From contig CAKSHJ010000011.1 in assembly GCA_934457095.1 (NCBI GenBank), forward strand, positions 1 to 56,331: a stretch of DNA of 56,331 nt, given 5' to 3'. The notes under the pieces are model-generated. The model did no database searches, was not told where the DNA came from, and saw only the letters and a list, made by a program, of their open reading frames with translations. This stretch comes from an uncultured Eubacteriales bacterium. GTDB taxonomy: Bacteria > Bacillota > Clostridia > Oscillospirales > Acutalibacteraceae. Positions 1 to 8,354 of this stretch are shown piece after piece (positions within the stretch are counted from its first letter, which is position 1; every line of letters starts with the position of its first letter). A program made the position numbers and the translations under genes.

Positions 1-38
1 CTGCGCTGCTGCCGCCGCTCTTTTGCGACAGCTTCACT

Positions 39-68
39 ATATTATCACATCTCCTCTCCTCTTGTCAA
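39..68 (-). promoter_or_regulatory. Predicted SigA promoter reading leftward out of the window
   Basis: On the minus strand TTGACA (63-68) and TAATAT (39-44) are 18 bases apart, directly after the folB stop codon. It would drive a gene or RNA beyond position 1, which is not visible here. Confidence 0.45.
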
Positions 69-458
69 CTACTTTTTGCAATTTTTTGGAGTAACTTCCG
101 ACCTTGCACGAATCAGCTTCACACCAACCGAATCAAAATCGGCCAAAATACCGCTCTGCGTTTTTTTCAGAGTCAGTTCTACTCCGCCTATCATAGGGGA
201 AAAATCGAACACCGATTCCACCAACTTTTGCGTGGCGGTTTCTACCAACGCATAAGACTCCCGTTTGAGCGTATCACTCAGGCACTTGATGAGCGCACCA
301 CTGTCTATTGTGTCGTTTACATCGTCAGTTTGGGCGGCTTTGTCCAAAGAGCAGTATAAAATGACATCCATCTCAAATTCCTGTTCCATAATCGTTTCTT
401 CCTTGGTATAGCCGTGACGCGCCATAACCCGCAAGCCGTTAATTTGTATTTGGTCCAT
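69..458 (-). CDS. folB: Dihydroneopterin aldolase family protein (FolB)
   Basis: This 129-aa protein matches the FolB/FolX tunnel-fold family, which converts dihydroneopterin to 6-hydroxymethyl-dihydropterin plus glycolaldehyde in cytoplasmic folate synthesis. The N-terminal motif around residues 15-26 (HGYTKEETIMEQ) corresponds to the family substrate-binding loop, and the LTLKK stretch around residue 98 holds the expected catalytic lysine. Length is normal for the family (about 120 aa). The ATG start is preceded by AGGAG. The last residues run into a promoter pointing out of the window. No other folate genes are nearby, so a role in another pterin pathway, as for FolX epimerases, cannot be excluded. 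Confidence 0.85.
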   Translation of the reverse strand: MDQIQINGLRVMARHGYTKEETIMEQEFEMDVILYCSLDKAAQTDDVNDTIDSGALIKCLSDTLKRESYALVETATQKLVESVFDFSPMIGGVELTLKKTQSGILADFDSVGVKLIRARSEVTPKNCKK

Positions 459-485
459 ATGCTTTTGCCCGCTCCTATTATTATA

Positions 486-1658
486 TTAGTATAGCACCAC
501 TATGGCTCCCTTAACCTTGCAGCGACTTTCATAACTTTGCTTTGTGCCGGTTCTGGTGTCGTAAATATTCGTAAAACAAAAAGCGCCCTGGTCGCTTTCC
601 CCTTCGTATTTTTCTAATACAAAGCGATTGTCCACACAGGTGATAAAACTACCGGTCTCTTTGGGATAACCTGCGTTGATATGACAATTTAAAAAGCCTT
701 GAATTTCAATATCTCCCCCCTGCTGCACCACCCGGAAACCGCGCATATTTACCGTGTCAATCCAAAATTCCGCGTCCGGCTCACCCTCCTGAAGCGTCAA
801 TGGTGCAACCACGCCGGTTTTTTGGGTTCGCTTCTCCATGGCGCACAACCGCAAATCATTCCACGGAAAATTTTTGGCTTTCAAATAAATATGCTCCTGG
901 TCCATGCCCACATAGCGAATCATACCGTCGGTATCGGCCGAAAACAGCAATTGCATTTCCACTTTTTTCTGACACCGCACCGCATAAATCAAATCGTTTA
1001 AATCGCAGGTCCATATTTTGTCGCAAATTTCGTCTCCGAATTGCTCCTTATTTTGGTAGCAATGCTCCTTTTCCTCTTCGGTACCGCAGGGCTGCAATAC
1101 CAACAGCTGAGTTTCTCCTCCAACGCGGTAGGGCACCAACCAATTGCAATCTGCCTGACAAATCCGCTCATCTTTAATATAATGGTATTCCTTTTCTTTC
1201 ATATCATACAGGTAGGCAATTGTTTTCAGACCGGTCAACTCACGGTATTCGCCGAACAGCTTTTTATGCTCCTGATTTTCCTGCGTCAAAATTAAAATAT
1301 GGTCGCGGCTGAGCGCCTTGCATTGCACAAAATCACCGATAAAATTGATTTGCTCAAAATTTTGTTCCTTGCCGGTTTTCTTATCAATACGCAAAATCCA
1401 AGCAAGACTTTTGCCGTTTTCCATGAGGACGATAATATCGTTTTCAAACGAAAAATAATGCTGATGATACGCTTCGTCGTTTAAAATATAGTTTGCTACA
1501 ATCCGCTCCTGACGCTCGGTACGGTTGTATTCCAGCAAAAAAAGACTGTTGTGATTTTCCTCCACCTTTTCCTCGGCATAATAAATCACATCATCGTTAA
1601 TTTCAATCAATTCCACATCGCAATCCTGAAAAAAATTCCGCATATCAATTACTGTCAT
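486..1658 (-). CDS. Hypothetical protein, 390 aa, unknown function
   Basis: I do not recognise a named family. The protein has no signal peptide or membrane segment, is rich in acidic and aromatic residues, and shows irregular short beta-strand-like repeats (for example DIIVLMENGKSLAWILRID and HIYLKAKNFPWNDLRLCAM), which suggests a beta-propeller or beta-rich sensor-like fold; that is inference only. The ATG start follows a GGGGGACGAG purine-rich site. It sits just upstream of folB on the same strand with a 27-base gap, so the two may be cotranscribed. Opposite-strand reading frames within it are compositional shadows. Confidence 0.6.
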   Translation of the reverse strand: MTVIDMRNFFQDCDVELIEINDDVIYYAEEKVEENHNSLFLLEYNRTERQERIVANYILNDEAYHQHYFSFENDIIVLMENGKSLAWILRIDKKTGKEQNFEQINFIGDFVQCKALSRDHILILTQENQEHKKLFGEYRELTGLKTIAYLYDMKEKEYHYIKDERICQADCNWLVPYRVGGETQLLVLQPCGTEEEKEHCYQNKEQFGDEICDKIWTCDLNDLIYAVRCQKKVEMQLLFSADTDGMIRYVGMDQEHIYLKAKNFPWNDLRLCAMEKRTQKTGVVAPLTLQEGEPDAEFWIDTVNMRGFRVVQQGGDIEIQGFLNCHINAGYPKETGSFITCVDNRFVLEKYEGESDQGAFCFTNIYDTRTGTKQSYESRCKVKGAIVVLY

Positions 1659-1724
1659 GGCATCTCGTCCCCCACAGTCATATTTGTTTCGGTTTCATTA
1701 TATCACAAAATTTATGCAATAGCA

Positions 1725-1754
1725 TTACATTTTTTTGCTTTTTTGTTGTATAAT
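1725..1754 (+). promoter_or_regulatory. Predicted promoter of the Smr gene
   Basis: TTACAT (1725-1730) and TATAAT (1749-1754) are separated by 18 bases, followed by an AAAGGAGG ribosome site at about 1772. Confidence 0.45.
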
Positions 1755-1786
1755 GAAAAAAGCGTTTAAAAAAAGGAGGCTTCCTT

Positions 1787-2035
1787 ATGACGGTAACAAA
1801 AAACGGCAGCATCATCGAGCTGGATATTCACGGTATGTACGAATCGGAAGCCGAGCATGCAATCCGGCAATTTTTATCCTCGGCCGACCAAGGTGTACGT
1901 GAGGTTATCATCATTCACGGCTACCGCAGCGGACAGGTACTAAAAGAAATGGTGCGCACTCGTCTGCGTCACCCGCGCATTCAAAGCAAATTGCTCTCTC
2001 TAAATGAGGGACAGACCCGATTGATTTTAAAATAA
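1787..2035 (+). CDS. Stand-alone Smr-domain protein
   Basis: An 82-aa protein made almost entirely of a Smr domain, the C-terminal nuclease/DNA-binding module of MutS2. The LDIHGMYESEAE motif (residues 11-22) is the family LDLHG signature, and VREVIIIHGYRSGQVL corresponds to the second conserved block, the HG-x-G/S-x-G loop. Small Smr proteins act on nucleic acids, but the substrate of this subgroup is not established. The ATG is preceded by a strong AAAGGAGG. It is an isolated plus-strand gene between two minus-strand units. Its 3-prime end is 25 bases from the ribF stop codon, so the two are convergent. Confidence 0.8.
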   Translation: MTVTKNGSIIELDIHGMYESEAEHAIRQFLSSADQGVREVIIIHGYRSGQVLKEMVRTRLRHPRIQSKLLSLNEGQTRLILK

Positions 2036-2060
2036 AAAAGCAAGCGAAAACGCCTGCCAT

Positions 2061-3005
2061 TTACAATCCACCGGGCAACGGACATGCTCTCAAAAGCAAT
2101 TCCGCTGCCTTTTTTTGGTCTTTTTCAATTTGCCGCGCCAATTCGGGCAAACTGTTGAATTTTTGCTCTGCGCGCAAAAAATGCACCAATTCCACTTTGG
2201 GGGCAGTACCGTATAAATCGCCCTCAAACGCAAAGAGTCGGGTTTCGCTGAGAACGGTACCGGTCTGCTCCACCGTAGGCCTTACCCCTATATTCGTAAC
2301 GCCGTGGTATTTCCTGCCGTTTTCCAGCGTAATCAGAGAGGCATACACCCCCTGTTTGGGCTGAATCAACCCTTGCGGCAATGTCTGGTTTATGGTAGGA
2401 AAGCCTAAAGTTCTGCCCAATCTGTTTCCCTGTATCACTGTATTGCAGTATCCAAAGTACCAGCCTAACATAGCCGTTGCAGTTTCTATTTGCCCCTGCT
2501 GCAAACAGCGGCGAATCGCACTGGAACTAATCGGCATACCGTTTGCATCGGTCACCGCCGGCAATATTTCCACGGCAATTCCATATTGCCCGCTCAAACG
2601 GCGCAAATCCTGAGCCGTTGCCGTACCTCCCTTGCCAAAATGGAAATTAAACCCGCAATATACGGTTTTGGCATTGCAAATTTCCTTTAGCACATGCTGC
2701 ACAAACGCCTGCGCTTCTATGTCTCTGACCTCCGAAAAAGACGGCGCATACATTTGCTCAATGCCAAGCTCTGTAAACAGCGCCTTCTGCTGACCGGTTG
2801 TAAGCAAAGACGGTACCGCCTCACCTTTTAACATTTGCATGGGGTGCTGGGCAAAGGTAAATACCGTAGGCACAAGCCCTTTTTGAGCGTCTGCAACAGC
2901 ACACTCCAATACCGCACGGTGTCCCAAATGCACACCGTCAAAGCAGCCCAACGCCAAAGCTGCAGGGCTTTGGCTATACGTTTGTAAATTCGTAATGCGC
3001 TTCAT
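2061..3005 (-). CDS. ribF: Bifunctional riboflavin kinase / FAD synthetase
   Basis: This 314-aa cytoplasmic enzyme phosphorylates riboflavin to FMN and adenylylates FMN to FAD. The N-terminal nucleotidyltransferase domain carries GCFDGVHLGH (HxGH class) within the first 30 residues, and an SSSAIRR motif follows near residue 160. The C-terminal kinase domain contains GRTLGFPTIN near residue 200 and the following GVY stretch. I place the start at the ATG at 3003-3005 because an AGAGAGG site precedes it and the family begins with a short strand at this point; a longer reading to 3041 has no support. The start overlaps the truB stop codon (ATGA), implying translational coupling. The truB-ribF pair is the usual Firmicute order. 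Confidence 0.95.
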   Translation of the reverse strand: MKRITNLQTYSQSPAALALGCFDGVHLGHRAVLECAVADAQKGLVPTVFTFAQHPMQMLKGEAVPSLLTTGQQKALFTELGIEQMYAPSFSEVRDIEAQAFVQHVLKEICNAKTVYCGFNFHFGKGGTATAQDLRRLSGQYGIAVEILPAVTDANGMPISSSAIRRCLQQGQIETATAMLGWYFGYCNTVIQGNRLGRTLGFPTINQTLPQGLIQPKQGVYASLITLENGRKYHGVTNIGVRPTVEQTGTVLSETRLFAFEGDLYGTAPKVELVHFLRAEQKFNSLPELARQIEKDQKKAAELLLRACPLPGGL

Positions 3006-3922
3006 ACCGTATCCTCTCTGCAGAACAATCTTAAAATGCAAAGCGCACTCTTTGCCACCGAGATAACACCCAAACCCAAAAACTCTCCGCTAATCCCGTA
3101 TACACGGTATATTGCGCCGTCCTGCCGCGGCTGTCCTGCCGAAAAACGCAAACGCTCCAGCCCCAGCGCACCGCCGTTGCAAAAACGCACCGCCTGCGCC
3201 GCAGAAACCCGCAAAGCCGGCTTTTGCGCAAATACGGCGTCTATGGGCAACACCTGCGTTTGCAGGGTATGCTCCTTGGCCATTTGTCTTGCCTGCTCTA
3301 ACGGAAGCGTTTGCGCAATATCAAACCCGCAGGCCTGTGTGCGGCGCAAAGCGGTCATCGTGGCATAGGTGCCCAAAGCCGTTCCTATGTCGTGGCACAG
3401 CGTACGAATATACGTACCCTTAGAGCAGCGTACCATAAGCGTACCGGTTTGTGTTTTTTCGTCAAAATCGTGCAATACGCACGCAAAAATCGTCACCGGT
3501 CTTTTTTCCCGCTCTATTTCAATTCCTTGTCTTGCCAAGGTGTACAGCCGCTGACCGTTCTTCTGCACCGCCGAATACATGGGCGGCAACTGCAGAATTT
3601 CCCCTGTAAACTGCGGTAAAATTTTTTCGATTTGCTCCCGGGCAACCTGCTGTTCGCTTTGCGCGATTACCTTGCCGGTACTGTCCTGCGTATCCGTAGC
3701 AATCCCCAATTGAAATTGCGCAAGATACGCCTTATCGGTGTCCTCCAAAAACGGAGCGCAGCGTGTGGCTTTGCCCAAAAGAACCGGCAATACACCTGTT
3801 GCCAGCGGGTCCAACGTACCGGTATGCCCCGCCTTTTTTTGTCCAAACAATCCTCGCATTACGGCAACCACATCGAAAGAGGTAAACCCTTGCGGTTTGT
3901 CTATTAAAATGATGCCGTCCAT
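3002..3922 (-). CDS. truB: tRNA pseudouridine(55) synthase TruB
   Basis: A 306-aa pseudouridine synthase that modifies U55 in the T-loop of tRNAs. The N-terminal IDKPQGFTSFDVV and the catalytic HTGTLDPLATGVLP motif (catalytic Asp near residue 38) are typical of TruB, and RCSKGTYIRTL and the YSAVQ block are also present. A C-terminal PUA-like tail covers about the last 60 residues. The start ATG follows AGGAGGGG. It lies between nrnA and ribF in the rbfA-nrnA-truB-ribF series that follows infB in many Firmicutes. Confidence 0.96.
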   Translation of the reverse strand: MDGIILIDKPQGFTSFDVVAVMRGLFGQKKAGHTGTLDPLATGVLPVLLGKATRCAPFLEDTDKAYLAQFQLGIATDTQDSTGKVIAQSEQQVAREQIEKILPQFTGEILQLPPMYSAVQKNGQRLYTLARQGIEIEREKRPVTIFACVLHDFDEKTQTGTLMVRCSKGTYIRTLCHDIGTALGTYATMTALRRTQACGFDIAQTLPLEQARQMAKEHTLQTQVLPIDAVFAQKPALRVSAAQAVRFCNGGALGLERLRFSAGQPRQDGAIYRVYGISGEFLGLGVISVAKSALCILRLFCREDTV

Positions 3923-3941
3923 ACGCCCCTCCTGATTGTTT

Positions 3942-4901
3942 TCAAATGCCCTGTGCGCGAAAATAGGCGCTGACCGCTTGTATAAGCTGTTTTTTTGCGG
4001 TTTCCTTATCGCCGTCTATGATACAGCCAGCCGCACCCTTATGCCCCCCTCCGCCAAATTGTGCGCAAACCGCACCCGCGTCATACGGCGGTGTTGCCCG
4101 CATCGAAATTTTATAACCGCCGTCCTGTTTTTCCCGCAGCGTCGCCGCCAGCAATACGCCTTCAATTTGCCGCGGTAAGGCCGCCAATCCTTCCACATCG
4201 CTTTCCGCAGCACCGGCGGTTTTCATCATTTCCTCGGTAATTTCCATCATCGCAAAGCGGTCGCTTTCATAAAAAGAAATACTCTCCATAGCCAAATGCT
4301 CTACCGTGAGTCTTGCCCGACTTTTGGTATCGAACAGCACGCGATTGATTTGCGCAACCTCTGCGCCTGCGCGCGCAAGCTGTGCCGCAGTTTCAAAGGC
4401 GTCTGCAGTGGTATTGGGGTAGCGAAAACACCCGGTATCGGTACAAAGGCCTGTATATAAACAATCTGCAAGCTGCTTGTCTATGGGTATACCCATATGA
4501 CAAAACAACGCATATATGATTTGCGTAGTAGAAGCCGCCGTGCTGTCTAAATAGGTTTGCCGGGCATAATCCTTGTGCGAAACATGGTGGTCAACAGCAA
4601 GGTCTATTTTCCCACCGAATTGCTCGGTCGCTTTGCCCAACAGACAGGTATCTGCAATATCCACCGCCGCAATAAACTTCGGTTCAAACTGCTGCGGTTT
4701 AAACTGTGCAAATAACGACTCATATTTGGGCGGTATCGGGTCCGAACAAGCAAAGCATACCTGCTTTTCCATTCTTTGCAAAGCCGTGCAAAGCGCCGCC
4801 GCCGAACCCAAAGTATCTCCGTCCGGGGCTTTATGACTGAGCACCAAAATATCGTTCGCCTCTCTGAGTGCCTGCGCCGCCTGCTGCAAATCAATCCTCA
4901 T
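3942..4901 (-). CDS. nrnA: DHH-family bifunctional oligoribonuclease / PAP phosphatase NrnA
   Basis: This 319-aa DHH/DHHA1 phosphoesterase is expected to degrade short RNA oligomers and 3-prime-phosphoadenosine 5-prime-phosphate with Mn2+. Metal-binding motifs are visible in order: SHKAPDGDTLGSA, the AAVDIAD segment, and LAVDHHVSH (the DHH). The C-terminal DHHA1 domain ends with FGGGGHKGAAGC, the substrate-binding glycine loop. The ATG at 4899-4901 is preferred over the adjacent upstream GTG because GAGGA lies nine bases upstream. The gene begins inside the end of rbfA, indicating coupling. Confidence 0.93.
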   Translation of the reverse strand: MRIDLQQAAQALREANDILVLSHKAPDGDTLGSAAALCTALQRMEKQVCFACSDPIPPKYESLFAQFKPQQFEPKFIAAVDIADTCLLGKATEQFGGKIDLAVDHHVSHKDYARQTYLDSTAASTTQIIYALFCHMGIPIDKQLADCLYTGLCTDTGCFRYPNTTADAFETAAQLARAGAEVAQINRVLFDTKSRARLTVEHLAMESISFYESDRFAMMEITEEMMKTAGAAESDVEGLAALPRQIEGVLLAATLREKQDGGYKISMRATPPYDAGAVCAQFGGGGHKGAAGCIIDGDKETAKKQLIQAVSAYFRAQGI

Positions 4902-5253
4902 CACGCTTGTCCTCTTTCAAATCGTTCATCAGCTTTGCAATGCCCGCGCCATAAGCAATCGAATCGGTAGCAGTAAAAATCAATTGGGGCACATGGCGTA
5001 ATTTCAGGCGATCACCCAACTCCCGCCGAATAAAACCGGCAGCGCTTTCCAGTCCCTTTTGTGCGGTTTTGGCTTGCTCAAGCCCCTGCATAGCACTGAT
5101 ATATACCGTACAGTAGGAAAGGTCGCTTGTCACCTCCACCCGTACAATGCTCAAAAGTCCCTGTTGTACGCGGGGGTCTTTGACCTCCCGGAAAATCGCG
5201 GTCAATTCCCTGTGAATATCTTCTGTAATACGCGCTAATCTATGACTTGCCAT
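4891..5253 (-). CDS. rbfA: Ribosome-binding factor A
   Basis: A 120-aa KH-like protein needed for late 30S ribosome maturation. It starts with the family pattern RLARITEDIHRELTAIFREVKDPR, and the DLSYCTVYISAM strand and LRHVPQLIF region match the KH fold of RbfA. AGGAGG precedes the ATG. It follows infB after a gap that contains a terminator-like hairpin, and its 3-prime end overlaps nrnA. Confidence 0.95.
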   Translation of the reverse strand: MASHRLARITEDIHRELTAIFREVKDPRVQQGLLSIVRVEVTSDLSYCTVYISAMQGLEQAKTAQKGLESAAGFIRRELGDRLKLRHVPQLIFTATDSIAYGAGIAKLMNDLKEDKRDED

Positions 5254-5296
5254 TGGTTATAGAACCTCCTTTACTGTGGCAAAACAAACGGTTTGC

Positions 5297-5334
5297 CAAA
5301 AAAAGCGACAAGCAAACCATACGCCTGCCGCTTT
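5297..5334 (-). terminator. Intrinsic terminator between infB and rbfA
   Basis: On the minus strand a GC-containing stem with arms AAGCGGCAGGC and GCTTGTCGCTT is followed by a run of seven T. It could separate or attenuate the downstream rbfA-nrnA-truB-ribF genes from the nusA-infB operon. Confidence 0.6.
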
Positions 5335-5349
5335 CAATAGCATGGGAGT

Positions 5350-7701
5350 TTAATCCTCTCTGTATTCTTCCATTTCATAGGACTCAAAAACGTCGCCCTC
5401 TTTTACATCGCTGAAATGTTCAAGCGTAACGCCGCATTCATAGCCCTCGGCTACCTCTTTTACATCGTCCTTAAAGCGGCGCAGCGAGGCAATTTTATCA
5501 TCGGCAATAATAATGCCGTCCCGCACAACGCGCACCAAAGAATTGCGCACAATTTTACCGTTTGTCACATAAGAGCCCATAACAATGCCCACATTCGTGA
5601 TTTTATACACCTGCCGGCATTCGGCTCTGCCATAGAATACCTCACGGTATTTGGGCGCAAGCATTCCTTTCATAGCCGCCTGTACATCCTCAATCGCCTC
5701 GTAAATCACACGGTACAAATGCAGATCAATGCCGTCGCGTTTTGCATTTTCCTCTGCAACAGGGTCGGGCCGCACATTAAAGCCAATAATAATCGCATTC
5801 GAGGCGCTTGCCAACATCACATCAGACTCGCTGATGGCGCCCACGCCGCCATGAATGACCTTAACGCGTACTTCATCGTTGCTCAGCTTCTCCAAAGACT
5901 GGCGCACAGCCTCAAAGGAGCCCTGCACATCTGCCTTGACAATGATTTGCAGCTCCTTCATCTGACCCTCCTGCATCTGGTCAAACAAATTGTCCAGCGT
6001 CACCTTAGTCTGCGCATTGAAGCGCTCCTCTTTTTGCTGCGCACGCCGCTGTTCTACCAATTGACGACCCAACCGTTCGTCAGAAACGGCATTGAAAATA
6101 TCGCCGCCCTGCGGAACATCGTCCAAACCGGTAATCTCAACCGGAACAGACGGTCCCGCGGATTTCACATGCTCACCTCTGTCGTTGGTCATAGCGCGCA
6201 CTCTGCCCACGGTCGTTCCGGCTACAATGCTATCGCCGATTTTCAGCGTACCGTTCTGCACCAAAATCGTTGCAATCGGGCCTCTGCCCTTATCCAAACG
6301 CGCCTCGATTACCGTACCTTTGGCCGCTCTGTCCGGGTTGGCTTTAAGCTCCTTCATATCTGCAACCAGCATCACCATTTCCAACAGTTCGGGCAACCCT
6401 TCCCCGGTTAAAGCGGAAATCGGTATACACGGCACATCGCCGCCCCATTCCTCCGGCACAATATCGTGCTGAGTCAGCTGCTCTTTGACCTTTTCGGGAT
6501 TCGCGGTAGGTTTATCCATCTTGTTAATGGCCACAATAATGGAAACGCCCGCCGCCTTTGCATGACTGATAGCCTCTACCGTCTGGGGTTTAATGCCGTC
6601 GTCCGCTGCCACGACCAAAATCGCAATATCGGTCACCTGAGCGCCACGAGCGCGCATGGTGGTAAACGCCTCATGCCCGGGCGTATCCAAAAAGGTAATT
6701 TCACCATCCTTAACCGGCACGCGGTACGCGCCGATATGCTGAGTAATGCCGCCCGCCTCAGACTTTGTAACATTCGCCTTACGAATGGCGTCCAAAAGAG
6801 AAGTTTTACCGTGGTCAACATGGCCCATAACCACCACAACAGGAGCTCTGGGCACCAAATTATCGTCCTCATCTTCGCTGTCGTCAATAATTTGCTCCTC
6901 AATGGTAACAACCACTTCCTTTTCCACCTTTGCATGGAATTCCATCGCAATCAAAGAAGCCGTATCAAAATCAACCACGTCATTCACCGTTGCCATCACA
7001 CCCATGAGCATCAGCTTTTTAATGACCTCGGCAGCGGTTGCTTTCAAACGCAGCGCAAGCTCGCTGACCACAATTTCATCAGGTACGCTAATGGTCATTT
7101 GCTTTTTCTGCCGCTCCAACTGAATACGTTTTAAACGCTCAGCCTCGGTTTCCTTGCGGGAATGCTTAGGCTTACCTCTGTACTGACTGCTTCGCTGAGT
7201 CAATTTCTGCTTATTTACGGTATTGTCGGTTTTCACCTTTTCATTTGCAAGGCGGTCATATTTTTCATTATAGCGGTCCATATTCACCTGTGAAGTACGG
7301 GTATCCACAATTCTGCCGGCAGGCTTTTGCACCACATTGTCAGCAATTCCATTTGCAGCAGACGCCTTTGATTCTGCCGCAGATCTTCCGGTTTTTGCAG
7401 CTTTTGTATTTTTAACATCCGCCTGCGCCTTCGTTGTTTCAAGCTCCGTTTTTTCCTTCAATCCGGCCTTTGGTTTTTCCTCTTTTGCAGGGGCCGATTC
7501 CCGCTCTGCAAAATAAGCGTCAAAGGATTCGGGAGCATTCTCGGTGGTAAACACATCCAGAACAAAATCCAATTCCTGCTCGGTCAAGGCGCTGGTATAA
7601 CGCTTGGTTTCCTCGCTAAGAGGCTGCAACAACGCAATAATATCTTTATTTTGTACATTCAAATCCTTTGCAAGCTCACTGATTTTATATTTCTTCATCA
7701 T
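5350..7701 (-). CDS. infB: Translation initiation factor IF-2
   Basis: This 783-aa GTPase loads initiator tRNA on the 30S subunit. Residues 1-60 and roughly 200-250 are the two IF2_N modules, with a low-complexity charged linker between them. GTPase motifs follow in order: GHVDHGKTS near residue 290, DTPGHEAF near 340 and NKMD near 394. Domains II, III and IV continue to the C-terminus, including the IIKADVQGS start of the IF2 domain III. The start ATG has AGGAGG upstream and overlaps the last 17 bases of the L7Ae-like gene, so translation is coupled. Long plus-strand open frames across this gene are shadows. Confidence 0.98.
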   Translation of the reverse strand: MMKKYKISELAKDLNVQNKDIIALLQPLSEETKRYTSALTEQELDFVLDVFTTENAPESFDAYFAERESAPAKEEKPKAGLKEKTELETTKAQADVKNTKAAKTGRSAAESKASAANGIADNVVQKPAGRIVDTRTSQVNMDRYNEKYDRLANEKVKTDNTVNKQKLTQRSSQYRGKPKHSRKETEAERLKRIQLERQKKQMTISVPDEIVVSELALRLKATAAEVIKKLMLMGVMATVNDVVDFDTASLIAMEFHAKVEKEVVVTIEEQIIDDSEDEDDNLVPRAPVVVVMGHVDHGKTSLLDAIRKANVTKSEAGGITQHIGAYRVPVKDGEITFLDTPGHEAFTTMRARGAQVTDIAILVVAADDGIKPQTVEAISHAKAAGVSIIVAINKMDKPTANPEKVKEQLTQHDIVPEEWGGDVPCIPISALTGEGLPELLEMVMLVADMKELKANPDRAAKGTVIEARLDKGRGPIATILVQNGTLKIGDSIVAGTTVGRVRAMTNDRGEHVKSAGPSVPVEITGLDDVPQGGDIFNAVSDERLGRQLVEQRRAQQKEERFNAQTKVTLDNLFDQMQEGQMKELQIIVKADVQGSFEAVRQSLEKLSNDEVRVKVIHGGVGAISESDVMLASASNAIIIGFNVRPDPVAEENAKRDGIDLHLYRVIYEAIEDVQAAMKGMLAPKYREVFYGRAECRQVYKITNVGIVMGSYVTNGKIVRNSLVRVVRDGIIIADDKIASLRRFKDDVKEVAEGYECGVTLEHFSDVKEGDVFESYEMEEYRED

Positions 7702-8032
7702 AAGAGCGATTCCTCCTTATCATCGTATCTATCTTGTATTCGGCACGCATTTTATTGGCAAAGCCGGCATCATTCACCGCAATTACGCCCACGCGTCTGC
7801 CCAGTGCGGCGGTAATTTCCTCTATGGTTTCACGCAAACCGAGCAAAGTGGTCTGGGTTTGTTCCGCAGCAGCGCAAACGCCTTTTAAAGTTCGTTTAGA
7901 AAGGTCGCAAGCCACCAACACCAACTCCGTTCTGCGGTTTTGCATAGCTTCTATGGCGGGGTCATGGCCCAAAGAGAGCATTCCGGCTCTTCTGGCAAGC
8001 CCCAGCAAGGAGAGCAACTTATTTTGACTCAT
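7685..8032 (-). CDS. rplGA: L7Ae-family K-turn-binding ribosomal protein (YlxQ type)
   Basis: A 115-aa member of the L7Ae/L30e/S12e/Gadd45 family that sits in the nusA-infB operon of most Firmicutes (YlxQ, also called RplGA) and binds kink-turn RNA. The N-terminal LLSLLGLARRAGMLSLGHD block and the ELVLVACDLSKRT strand are diagnostic. I chose the ATG at 8030-8032 because GGAGGAG precedes it; an upstream frame extension of ten codons lacks a ribosome site. It overlaps rnpM upstream and infB downstream. Confidence 0.9.
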   Translation of the reverse strand: MSQNKLLSLLGLARRAGMLSLGHDPAIEAMQNRRTELVLVACDLSKRTLKGVCAAAEQTQTTLLGLRETIEEITAALGRRVGVIAVNDAGFANKMRAEYKIDTMIRRNRSYDEEI

Positions 8033-8318
8033 ATTGCACAATCTCCTCCTCCAGCTTGTCATATACCTGCGCAGGAATCTGACAGGAAAAGGCTCGTTCC
8101 AATCTCCTTGCCTTGCGGGCCGCTTTTAAGCAGTCGGCTTTTTTGCACACATAAGCGCCCCTGCCGGGCTTTTTGCCGGTCGCGTCCAAACAAATCCTGT
8201 CTGCGGTTTCCCCTTGGTCCTTGCCCTGCGGCGCCTTTACCACCCGTATCAGTTCTGGCTTTGGTTTCATCTCTCCGCACCCGGCGCACATGCGCATGGG
8301 AATACGTTTTTTGTGCAT
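8019..8318 (-). CDS. rnpM: RNase P modulator RnpM (YlxR)
   Basis: A roughly 99-aa YlxR-family protein. Visible features are the N-terminal MRMCAGCGEMKPKPELIRVV zinc-ribbon-like start and the GRGAYVCKKADCLKAA motif, which is the family GRGAYVC signature. YlxR (renamed RnpM) has been described as binding the RNase P RNA and modulating its activity. Starts are possible at 8330 (GTG), 8321 or 8318; GGTGGAG lies at the best distance from 8318. It lies between nusA and the L7Ae gene, as in Bacillus. Confidence 0.9.
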   Translation of the reverse strand: MHKKRIPMRMCAGCGEMKPKPELIRVVKAPQGKDQGETADRICLDATGKKPGRGAYVCKKADCLKAARKARRLERAFSCQIPAQVYDKLEEEIVQYESK

Positions 8319-8354
8319 CATTTGCTCCACCGCCTTTTTCCAAACAATTTTCCG

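Noticed and set aside
5416..7134. Long plus-strand open frames (331 aa and 222 aa) opposite infB
   Set aside because: They mirror IF-2 codons, have His/Asn-rich composition typical of antisense frames and lack ribosome sites; infB is certain.
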